Shown here: one piece after another, positions 1 through 11,800 of the stretch
Layout: the number at the start of each line of letters is the position of its first letter
How positions within the stretch are numbered: the stretch's first letter is position 1
DNA from: Thamnaconus septentrionalis
Taxonomy: Eukaryota; Chordata; Actinopteri; Tetraodontiformes; Monacanthidae
Direction: 5' to 3'
Length of the DNA stretch: 64,000 nt
Assembly: GCA_009823395.1 (NCBI GenBank)
Contig: CM020506.1
Coordinates: forward strand, 19,719,001-19,783,000
The notes under the pieces: model-generated
What the model saw: only the letters and a program-made list of their open reading frames with translations
Database searches by the model: none
What the model was told of the DNA's origin: nothing
Made by a program: the position numbers and the translations under genes

Positions 1-630
1 AGAATTCCAAGTGTGCAAAATTCTGTCAGTCGGCTGTTTTATAGAGCTTGAAATATAAACTGTCAAGCTTTGTTTACTCTGTTATGGTTCAGCACACACA
101 ACTAAGTGTAATCATAATACAAATTTTTGTTTTGGACATTTTTTATAGCTATTTTAAAACATTCAACTTGTCTAATGATGGCCGCTTATTGCACACTTGA
201 TATTCATTCTCTAAAGTCACATCCAATTAGACTAACAACGCAACAACTGTCAATATGTGTAATATTGTAATATTATTTTTCCAATATATTTTCCAATGTA
301 TTATATATTGGACATGCATGGAATAATATATTGATAATACATATATTATCCAATATATATATGTAATATATTGCAATTTATTGTAAAATACAAAGACTAA
401 ATCTGATATATGGAAATATATTACTCAATATATTGTATGATATCTTCCAATATATTGCAATATGTTTCTTCCATAAGGGAAAGCCATCCCATAATGTGTT
501 CAGCACATCCTGACTAGCACTAGTAATGTTCTTAGATGCTCCACTAGATTATTTCATGGAGCTGCTTATAATGGAGTTCAGTGCAGAAATGAGTCAGTGA
601 CCCCCAAACATTTCAACACTAGTGTAGATA
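1..630. repeat. dispersed repeat remnant with an ATATTG-rich insert
   Basis: The start (gaattccaagtgtg) and the end (cagtgacccccaaac then ttcaac) are shared with 37789-37950, so both are copies of one family, probably the 3' part of an old Tc1-like element. An AT-rich repeat fills 290-460. Confidence 0.5.
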
Positions 631-1479
631 AATAGAGGAAGCAAAGATTGAGCACGGTGCAGTGAGTTAGTTTATGCTTTCTAGAGACGCTCTAATAATA
701 ATAGCAATAGTAGTAATAGTGCAGCAGTCCTGGAATCAGGATGTTAATTAAACATATGACCAGGAAAAAAAACATACGTTAATGAGTCACACACATGGCC
801 CCGGAGGCACAGATGCTCAGGGGAGACTAACAGTCCGTCCCCAGCTAGGTGGGTTACATACAAATCTACTACTGCTAAATATATGTATATATTTCTCCCT
901 TCATGAATGATCTTGTAACACACTTTCACACATCGCGGTGACCCATTTCCGCACAGCCAGCGGCAGGTAAACAGCCAGCGAAGCGCTCCGACCTCCGCGC
1001 TGACAGCGAGCTTCCGTCCGCCATGCGCAGGTGTATGCAAACACATGTTAATATGCAGGGGACGCGCGGCGACGGCGAGGCCGCCCAGTGCGGACGTGAG
1101 CATCTGTTGGGCTTCCTGAGACGTCTCGCGCTCCTCTGCTCCCCTCCGAGCCCGGCGCTCCGACGCTGCCCTAGTTTCCTGCCTCCGCCGTATCTATTCA
1201 CGGCACGCAGAGTATCGGAACGCCCCCCACACCCGCCCACCTCCGCTCCTCTTCCCGCCGCGATGGCTCCGCCTTGCGTTTCTGATTAACCTCATTATTT
1301 GCCCAGTGATCTTTGGAAAAAAGAGAAAAAGAAAAGCCACGGCATTGTTAGAGCGGCTGCTCTTCTCCCCGGCGCTGGCGAGCTCTGTAATCCAGGGTGT
1401 GAGGGAGAGGCGAGGAAGAAGCGGGTGACCCCGGCTGGCCGGCCGGCCGGCCGCCCTCTTTTTCACTCGCGCTCGCTCA

Positions 1480-1900
1480 CATGATAATGCATGCAGCAAT
1501 CATAATCTTCAAAGTTTCGAGCGGAAAAACCAATAGATTGTGTGGACAGTTCTGCTGGCTGTATAGAAATGACAGAAATCTTCATTTTGCCAGAATTATT
1601 ATTTCATCATTTGCATATTTCTCGCAAAGAACTTGATACAGAGCGCTAAGTACAGAAGGCTGTATACATATTTGAAAACTGCCCACTCTTTTGAAATGCC
1701 AAAAGCTGTAATATTTAAATTTATCCTTAACTTTTTAAGCTTGTGTCCAAAGAGAAATATTTCACGTGGGAGGATCACTCATTTTACCTGAGCAGTAAAG
1801 CTGTTCATTAGCGATTGTACAGAAGTAAATATAAACGAGAGTGAAAACGTTGATAAATTTCCTCCTGTTTGAGCCTTGAGCAGCAATGTATCTCTCTGAC
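1480..1900. promoter_or_regulatory. candidate conserved non-coding element
   Basis: Non-repetitive sequence with balanced composition just upstream of a celsr2 exon. It includes an octamer ATTTGCAT at 1609-1616. Regulatory function is inference. Confidence 0.25.
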
Positions 1901-1991
1901 ATGTTGTCATTGTGGTGTCACAGTCAATTATTAATTCTTATATTCATACAAATGAAGTAAAAAAAATGCTTATTATTTTTTCTCTCTCCAG

Positions 1992-2107
1992 ATTTGCTAC
2001 CAGGGAGCCCAACGGCTTGCTGCTCTACAACGGCCGCTTCAATGAGAAACATGACTTCATCGCCATGGAAATCATCAACGAACAGATACAGCTCACATTC
2101 TCTGCAG
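1992..2107 (+). CDS. celsr2: celsr2 exon: laminin G1, first part
   Basis: Encodes FATREPNGLLLYNGRFNEKH and on to QLTFSA, the core beta strands of CELSR laminin G domain 1. Acceptor ctctccag, donor gcag|gtggaa. Enters in phase 2 and leaves with one base of a Gly codon. The preceding exon is outside the window. Confidence 0.93.
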
Positions 2108-3342
2108 GTGGAAGAGAATTTTCTTCTAAAAAAAAAAGAAAAGAAAAAAGGAGATATTTGCAACATCCCAAAAGTTGATTGAGTGAGTTGAGTTGATCCT
2201 TCGGGGTGAATCTTCCAAAATGTGAAATCTTTTCTTCTCTTATTCAGGCGAGACCAAAACGACTGTGTCGCCCTACATTGTTGGAGGGGTCAGCGATGGC
2301 CAGTGGCACGTGGTGGAGGTTCACTACTACAACAAGGTACCATCCACCAACACATCTTGTATTTTTCTTTTATTTTTTTTGCAGTTTTCCATGCGAGAGA
2401 GACTAATGATCTTGGAGCTTCCACACTAACGAGGCTGTTCAAGATTCAAGCGCTTTTCTTGTCATGATGCAAGCATAGCGAGATTCTGAGGAGTCTCTCC
2501 GGGGACAGAGCAATAGAAAAAATAGAAATAACATGCTAGTTGTTTTTTTGGCTTTGGTTTTTGTTTTTGTGTAGAAATACAGCACACATAAGTACATTTT
2601 AAAAATAAGATACAGAATATAATCAATATAAAAAACACCTCTATGGGAGAGATACAAGGCTCAGGTGGGTTCAGGAATGTGAGTCTGAGTTGATTGATTG
2701 CTTGATTGCTGACAGGTGGCTTGATTAGAGATGGCGGCAGGTGTGCGGGTGGCAGGTGACTGTGGCTCCGCCCACCTCCAGACAAACACTCGCTACAATC
2801 TGCTGCCTACATACAGGGTTCCATCCAGTGCACTGTGTTTTGGACAGTAGTGTGAGTGATAACTGAGAGGCTAAGTAATTATATAGCACAATGAACGTTT
2901 ATCAGTTGACTTATAAACTAGCAGAATGAATAAGGCTATTTACTTCACCTCATGTAAGAACTCTAGGGTAAAAAGAAACATGACATATGAAAACTTTGAC
3001 TTTCATAAAATGATTTCCACCACTGTTGACTTGCCTCGCACAGACATGCTACTCTTGTGACGCAGCAGTTATTAGGAAAAATTCAAAGTCGCAACAAAGA
3101 TTCCACAACAACGTGTATTTGTCTCTGTCTCCTTTACCCTGTTTCCAAGTGCATGCTGGGACATTAGCACTGGCGAGTGCATGGTTGTGTGGCCGAGTGA
3201 CCGCCGGTTGTCCACTACCTGCCGCAATGCACCGTGGGATACATTGAGTGGACCATGTAGTGCATACTAATGTTTGCTACAAAATGGCATAACTCTTATA
3301 TGGGGAGGAGGGAGTGATTTCGGACACAGCCTCTTTCTCTCT

Positions 3343-3378
<36 letters not shown>

Positions 3379-4666
3379 TAGTGGAAAAGATGACAAGCTC
3401 AGACTGTACGTCCTCAAAAGCAGGAGGCGGAAGAGTGGAAAACATGAGGGTCCTGACAACAGTGAAAAACATGAAGGCTTTCCTGCTGTGCTTTTGATGA
3501 TAGTGAAGAGTGGATTTGGGAATAGAAACAGTAGCAACATGAGGCATCAGACTGCCTCTGTCACCATCAGACTGTCCTGTCCACTTTTTGTTCCTGTCGG
3601 TCTTTAAAAACAATGTTTGAAGCGTGGCATTTTTTTTTTAGACTTTTAAATTATTTGTACATAAAATTGTAAAATATTACAAATACATACTAATTGTCTC
3701 TTTTGATCGAGAGAAAGGAATGAGAAATGTGCAGGTGAGGTCGGAGGCCTGAAAGGCTTATACAGTGACCTCACCTTGATCCAACACTAATTTAAACAAA
3801 GTAAATATTATATTAAGATAAATGAAATAAAATAAATAAAAATTGAAATATATAAAATAACTAATGATAATAGGAATAATAGCAGAAGTAGTAATGGTAA
3901 TTATAACATTTTGATAACATAACACATAACACTGTGCGAGCTCTCTATTGTTTGACTGCAGCGGCCCTGCAGCCCTGCACAGGAGAAGTGATCAATAACA
4001 CATTCCCTTAACTCAGTATTAAATATGAGACTTGCATTTGTCACACAGTTAACAAACATGGGGCTCATGGGGCTGCCACTGGGACAACCACATCCATCTG
4101 GAAGCAGTCTCTTAAAATATTCATATGGGAATAGTCCAACCAAACACTTTCAATGGCTCATTAATGGGTTGGTTTGTTTTCCTGACTGAGGTGATTCAGA
4201 GGGTGAGTGGCTTCTGTTGAGTTTGGCTTGGTGTTGCACTCAGGGCTGGTTGTGATTGAAATGACACTTGAGAAGGAGGCAGTTATCATGAACACATTGT
4301 TTTGGTTGTTAGCTATTGAAATTGGCAGCTCCGTTCATTTTGGTTCAATGGTTGGTTTTGATGTAGCCTTGTGTTGAAGAGTGTTTGTTATCATTATGGT
4401 TGAACCTTTTTGTGTGAACTATACAAAGTGGAACAGTTGGGGTTTTTTTTAATTTTAATGGTCATTGCTTATCAATCATGGCCACACAACCTGATAAGTT
4501 ACAAACAGGAAATAGATAGAGGCAAAAATGAGGACAGTTTGGAGTCCCTGTGGGGCCACGTTGTGCCAAATGTGTCAGCAGGTGATTGGTTGCTGCTCTG
4601 CTGCCGAACCGCTGTGTGGCTGGAGAGATTCATGGCAACTGACTTACAGTCGGGTGAAGTGGAGGA

Positions 4667-4710
<44 letters not shown>

Positions 4711-5859
4711 GCCACCACTGACAGGCCGAGGATCTGGAAGAGGGCCACCACGCCGACTCCACACTGACAGACTCGCACAGCAGGGGGTGGCGAGGGAGCT
4801 CGGCTAACCAACGAATGAATGAATGAATGAATGAAAAGCCGAGAGTGGCCTGGTGATGTCGCCGCCCCCCCCGCCCGACACGCTCAGAACAAACTAAATA
4901 TGTTTTGATGAAAACATCTGCGTGTAGAAAGCCGGTGGAGGAATGCAGAGCTGCTGCCTCCGCTGCTCCCGACACTCATTCTGTCACTGTTCACCCCCAC
5001 TGAGGAAGTCGCTTTGCATCATAAAGATGTTGCCGGGCAACGCCCCCCCGCCCCTTCCCCATTCCCCACATTTTAATTCAGCGCCTATGATAACGTGGCC
5101 GTGTCGCGTTTTAGCCAGACGAATTGATGAAAGGGGCAAATCTTGTCAACTTTTGGCAGAAAACTGGCTGCCGTGAAGAGCGAAGCCAATTAAAGTCTCA
5201 TCAGTCTTTTTTTTAATTCTTCCCACGGACCTCATGTTATTCTTAAATAATGGCCGTGCTGCTTGTTTGGATATTTGACCAGCTGATTGGATTCCAATGA
5301 AATGAACTCTCTGAATTACAAGTCTGCTGTGGTTTGATCTCACAGCCTGAACTGAAGCGTAGGTTGACTGTTTTCATCAGAGCGGGGTTGTGTTTTTTTT
5401 TTGTTGTTGTTTGTTGTTATTGTTTTTTTAATAAAGACCTGAGAGTTATTTCTGCAGCTAATGTAAATTATGGATCGTTTTGATGCCTAGAAGTTATTGT
5501 GAAGACACAAGAAGCTTTATTTAATCTCTCCATCCTGCTTCATTTGTACTCCACAGTGTCCAATAAGTGAGACCTTGACCACTTCCTGTGTTCTGCTTCC
5601 TGTCGCTCCCAGTGGGGTAGTGCAGGGTATGCGGAGTATAAACATTTATTTTTCAGTCAGCATTGCATATACCCACTTCTCAATTCCCTCTGATCATCAT
5701 GCAAGCCAAGTGGTCCGATTTTCTTTCATAGGATGGTGAGGGCATGGCCTGCCCTACTGCGTCTAATTAGCGTGTACCTGTTACCTTTGTTGGTTAAATT
5801 GAGATTATATGTATGTATGTATATATACATATATATATATACATACATACATACATACA

Positions 5860-5891
<32 letters not shown>

Positions 5892-8800
5892 ATAGTGGCC
5901 TACAGTATCTTGTTGAATATCAGCAGTTCTAGAGACAGTTTACAATAGAAACTACTGGCCTAGATGGAATACTAGCAGGGTGAGAGAGCGGTTGTCCAAT
6001 TTCCAGGTGTGGATGGATTAAGAAATAAGTCAGAGTTCACTCAAAATGCCTCATTCTGTGGGGCTGTATTGGTTCAGTATTTTATAAATCCTGATTCGCT
6101 GAGGTCAAGCAGCGGAAATGACAGTATCAGACATTGTGCAAAATACTACTGGCTCATTTTTAGGCCAAACTGAATACAGTCGTCTTAGATGTCACTGTTT
6201 ATAAAACAGGGCATTTATCCTTCGCTGAATGGGCTGCTTAAAAAGGGGGGGGACCACTGGGGTGGCTCCTCCCCCCGCTGAAGGTGTCCCACGGCGGCCC
6301 GCTCTGACCCGTCCCTGTCTTCTTGCAGGGGGCGGGGCAGGATGATGCGATGGAGGGGGAGCAGGAGGAGGCAGGGGGGGGTTGGCGGTGGGGGGTGGGG
6401 GGTATTCTAAATTGAAATGTGGCTTTCAGGATGGCGGGGGACTGTGGAGAATGGCAATGACCGTCGCCTTTGTGCTGGGGCTCCGCTTCCCTTTCGGGAC
6501 CTTTGGGCAGTGAATGATGCGGCCCCGGGGAGGACGGTGCCTCCGCAGAAAAAGCCGAGCAGCGGAGGAAGGCCAAAGAAAAGCCGGGAGAAGTATTGAC
6601 TCGGGCTTTGACGGGGGGGACGCCGCGCTTCGGGGCCGACCCCTCGCGTTGCCATGGTCCCCCCCACAATCCATCTCACCTCTCCATATTTGTGCTGCTG
6701 GAGCTGCCGCACCCCGTGGCGTGACAGGGGAACTCATATTCCCATCAACCCCTGGGGGGCCGGCCGGCCGCGGCGGGCCAGGAGCGCCGCTCAATGAGGC
6801 CCTGAGCAAATATGTGCGCTCCAATCAGCGGTGACAGGACGGGGGCGGGGGTTTGTCCAGGGGAGAGACGCTCTGACAGACGGTCATTATGGGAGAGTCA
6901 ACAGCCGTGACTGATGACAGCGGAGGTCAGCGAAGGGAGCGTCCAAGCTGGAGCGCTGCCTGTTTCACAGCGGAGGAGAGGGAAGGAGAGGGCGTGGAAA
7001 AAAAAAATGCACGTCGGCGTGTTTGCTTGTTTCATCATCCGCAAATTTGTAACGGATCTGCATAAAGCGGTAATTAGCGTCTGGGGAGAAGTGGACGTCG
7101 CCTTCCCGCCTTCCCTGCGCCTCCGTCCGTTCTCACTTAACATCTCAATGTTTTGAGCTCAAAGTGCAACTTCCTGTGGGAACGGCTCGGCACCGGGGGG
7201 TTCTGTTGTCGGGGGCAGAAAACTTCGCTCAGTCACCTGCGGTGAAGACGGAGGACGGCTCTGTTAGCATGAGAAAGATTGAAGAACACAAGCTGATTTA
7301 TGAAGTGGCAGTGAAAAAGACATCTGAATGGTTTGATCTCAACAGGATGAATTAGCGTCAGCTGTGTACAGACATTCGTTGTTCCTCCGATTGGTTTGAA
7401 GACAACTCAGCCCAAACACGCAGTCGGACTTTAGAATTTATTCTCTACTTTTTTTACTTTTTACTTAAGTACATTTCAGAACCTCTATGTTCTTACTTCT
7501 ACTTCAGTAAAGGAGTTGAATCCAAACTTACACTTCAAGTTTTTCTTTTACTTGAATCAGTATTTTGTTTTTACACAATCGTTTGTGTTCTGTTTTTTTT
7601 TTTTTTTACACAAGTATCTGTACTTTTACTCAAGTACTTAACACACTAGCGACACACATACTCACACATGCACCGAAGCACCATCATTGTTATTATTTTC
7701 TGCACTGTTCAGCATGATAGCTCTGTTAGCTAGTTTGTACAAGTTAGCATGCTGACTATGTTAGCCTGTTGCTGACCACATGGTGTCCTCAGAGAGGTTA
7801 GCATTAGCGTGGCTTCACTCCTGGCTGTTGTTTGTGAGCCCTGATGCGTATTTTAAATTAAACTCATGTGAGTTGAAGGCACTGCACTGCCTGTTGCGTT
7901 TGTCTCAGAAACATCCAGGTGCTTTTAACATCCTCCAGGCTCTGCTCACAGTGTGTCACATCACACAGACACCAACATCAACAGTGACCAGATTTAATCC
8001 AAGACAGAAGTATGTGAGGGAATTTTCTTTTTTTATTGTGTCAGGATATAATTACAGTGCTAGTCCTGCGCATTGACAACCACCCACAGCTGCTCTGATG
8101 AGCGGACCAGACAGCAGCAGAGCAGCCAGGATTCCCAACATCTATTTTTTGCTTTAACCTCGCGGGGAACCGAGCAGCCAGACAGATAGCGCGTGACGCC
8201 TGGTGCCCCTTTTTCCAGCCCGCAGCAATTCCTTGCATCATAACCGCACAAGAGGACGAGCTAATTCCTGCTTGAATCATCCCGTCTGCCCAGCTGACGG
8301 CCCTGCGGTCCATCCTCTCCTCCTCTCCTCTCCTCCTCCTCCTCCTCTCCTCTCGTCCTCCTATCTTATCGTCCTATCGTCCTGCCCAGAAGGACTGCGG
8401 CCGCGACACCAGCTTGAACCCACGGCTCGCGGCTGCTCTGAGCCCGGCGTGACCTCAGAGAAGCCGCTGGTTTGAAAACGGGTCGCGACCTTTCATTGAC
8501 AGGATCATCATTTTCTCCCCCACAGGCCCCTCCCCCTTTTGTTGCCCCCCTATTGATTTCCTCAGACAAAGAAGGGGAGCCTTTGTTGACAGTGACAATG
8601 CAGAGAGCAACCTCTCCCCGTGTGTGTGTGTGTGTGGGGTGTGTGTTTGCCAGTTGCTGCCATTAAGGGCTCAGAGTATAATGCAGTTTTAATCTGCATA
8701 CAGTTGAGGACACGCTGCGACTCTCCTAAGACCCTGTGCGGGTTACTGTATTAATCCCTTGTTAAATGGAGCAGAATTAATTGTGATATTGTCACAACAA

Positions 8801-11800
8801 CCTGTTTTGTCCACTTGACAACTGCTGTGTGACAAAAACACTTCGCCGTCTTAGCGATAGTCCAGCACAAGTGTTTTTGTCTTGTTGTTGTATGTTGTTT
8901 TGTTTGTTTGCAATCTTTACGCTGACGCATATTTTATGGAACACCAAGGAATTAACACTCTGGCTTTTCTCCTCATCAAGTCGTGCTTGTTTAAATGTAG
9001 ATGCACTAATTTGCTCTCGGGGAAAAATGAATTTATTGAAAACAGGAATAAATGTGGCCGTTCTTCTCGCTGTTTAGACGGCGCCCCCCTCAGAGAGAAA
9101 AGGAAGGTGCCGCCTGATTTGTCTTGACACTGATGACTCCATCCCCTCCCCCCCTGAACAGCCCATCCTGAACCAGGCCGGCCTGCCGCAGGGACCCTCG
9201 GACCAGAAGGTCGTCATAGTGACGGTGGACAACTGCGACACCTCCGTGGCCCTGCGATTTGGTCACATGATCGGAAACTACACCTGCTCGGCTCAGGGCA
9301 GCCAATCAGGGTCCAAGAAGTAAGTTCGGCTCGGTGGTTCAGTGTGGCGTCCAAACGTGGAAGACTTCTCGCTGCTGCTCGTCTTCCTCTCGTTTGCATA
9401 TGGCCACTCCTCTATTGACTCTGGTAATTAGCTTTTTTTTTTCATTCAGCTCATTAACAGAGAGAGTAAAACTTGTTTTGAAACCTCTCCAAGGCATCAT
9501 CCCTCTTTTTTCCTTTATGCGAGTGCTTTTCCTTTTCCTGTTGTGCTCCCCGGGGACGCTTGAAAAGAAAAGCAAAACTGCCTCCGTGATAAATTTTTCA
9601 TGTCCCTCCACCTCCCCGAACCCCCCCCGCATCCGCCCCTTAATGTTGATGATGCAAAAGAGGAGCAAAGCGAGACTCGCGTTGTTCCTTCTCCTCTCAG
9701 ATCTCTGGACCTGACCGGGCCGCTGCTCCTCGGAGGCGTCCCCAAACTCCCGGAGGACTTTCCCATCCGCAACCGGCAGTTCGTGGGCTGCATGAAGAAC
9801 CTGCGTGTGGACAGCCAGCACGTAGACATGGCCGGCTTCATCGCCAACAACGGCACCCTGCCAGGTGTGTACTGACCGCAGTCCGTCCCTGACCTGGTGC
9901 GGGGGTTTTATTTTTTATTATTATTTTGCAGGTCGGACACTGTTTATCTCCTCAAAGAGCTGAAAAAAACTGGAGAGCGGAATAGGAAAGAGACAGAAGT
10001 GTTATCGTAGGCACTATGAAGGCGTTCTATGCTACACTAGTGGTTTTCACCACCAGGGGGCGCTAGTATGGGGTGCAGAAAATTGTAGAGAAGATGAGAA
10101 AAAAAAATAGATAAATAAATTATAAAATCAAATCATTTCATTATTATCGTCAATTAAAATCTATAATAGCTTTCCGCCTCAATCTGACCCAGATAGTAAA
10201 AAAGGAACGGGTTTCCAACAAAGATACTGAAGGAACAGACAGGCAGCCCAGCTGTGGAAGACACTGCTGCAAAAGACACTTAGAATTGGCCAACTGAAGT
10301 AAGACAATATGAGGCAGCATAAAACAGCAGACCAGAAAAATGGCCATGATTTTTCTGAAACCAAGATTGAATCGCAAATAAAAGTTCCAAAAAAAAAACA
10401 TTCTAAATGTTGATTAAGTTTCTTTACATGTTTTATCACATTGTCTGTTAAGTTTACAAAGGGGCTTCCCCGGCCAGAAGCTAATGCTGTATTGGGTCCC
10501 CACTGCGTTTCGCTGCACTGCCTCTTGACTGGGTTCTTTTCCCCTCTCCCCGCATCCCAGGATGCTCGGCCAAAAGGCACTTCTGCAACACCAACCCGTG
10601 CCTGAACGGAGGCACCTGCGTCAACCTGTGGGGCTCCTTCAGCTGCGACTGTCCACTGGGGTTTGGAGGGAAGAGCTGTGAGAGAGGTAAGCGGCTCACA
10701 CGTGGCAAACTGAGAACCAAGGAAACGTGCAGTCGGGACACGAGACCTGAAGCAGGTTGATCCTCCTTTTTTTTTTTGCCCCCCACATAACCGAGACTAC
10801 TTCCGAGTATAAAGCTGCCGTTCAGGAGGTCACGATAAGAAAAGGCGCGACTCTCCGGGAGGTCGAAATAACGGATGGGATCTCAACCGCGTGCGGTGAA
10901 TGACAACACCTGACTCACATTCACACAATCATAACGGATGTGAGGGTCTCGCTGCTGCCGCTGCCGCCGCCGCCGCTGAGAATAATTGCTCCCAGACTTC
11001 TCAAGACACACAGTACGCGTCCCAGCGTTTGTGTTCCGCTGTTCTCCTGTGTCTTGTTTTCGTCGCACCTGATCCTCGCCAGCTGCTGCCGCGGCTGATT
11101 TATGGTGCGGGGCAATCCGAGAAGAGACACGGAGAGCGGGGAGCAGCGCAGCAAAACAAGCGCACCTTTGGCTCTTTGCTTCAAGTACAAAGACCCGACA
11201 GCTTTTTTTTCTGACGAGAGCTTCCGTTAGTGCAGCGTAGTGAAATAAATACAGGCTGCATTGAGGTGCAATGAGTGTGAATTCATACTGTAGAGGATCA
11301 TTATTGATAGTTTACAGAGCTAAAAGCATAAGTTTGCTTGCTATAGTTGAGTTGGTGATTTATTTCTAATTCTGATGTCTGAATAATTTACTTTTCTTGC
11401 TCTCTTGCGTTGGCAGTTGCATGAACGTATGCAGAACTCTTAAAAATCTTCGGTCCTGGAACGTCTTGATCTGGGTTTTTCCACCTTTTCAAACCATTTT
11501 TTGACAACATTGATGAGAAAATGTTTGGTTGTTTTTTTTTTTTACCTCATTACTGCTCCATCTTCATTGAATGTAAAGCCAAAGCCTCTACAGTGTGATT
11601 ACCAGCGGCTGCTTGTGTGGAGGAGGTAGAGAGCCGGGCCTTCACCGCGCTTAATGGACTCAAATTGCAGCTCAAGCTGCGCCGCAAGCCGACAGCGGCG
11701 GCCGCAGCACGTCCTGTTTATTCACCGGCTCTAATCAATCATTTCGATCGGGTGCACTTTGTGCGGAGATGATGGCGCGGCGAGATGCAAGCGCGCCGGG

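Noticed and set aside
744..1499. Overlapping open frames in GC-rich DNA as an upstream celsr2 exon
   Set aside because: No EGF or laminin G residues and no frame joining the exon at 1992; the previous exon must lie left of the window.
4410..4975. Poly-Leu, poly-Cys and poly-Ser open frames
   Set aside because: Translations of the CTG repeat in six frames; no homology or splice support.
6238..6834. Pro/Arg-rich open frames in the GC-rich intronic island
   Set aside because: Several frames are open at once, as expected in GC-rich DNA, and none matches a known protein.
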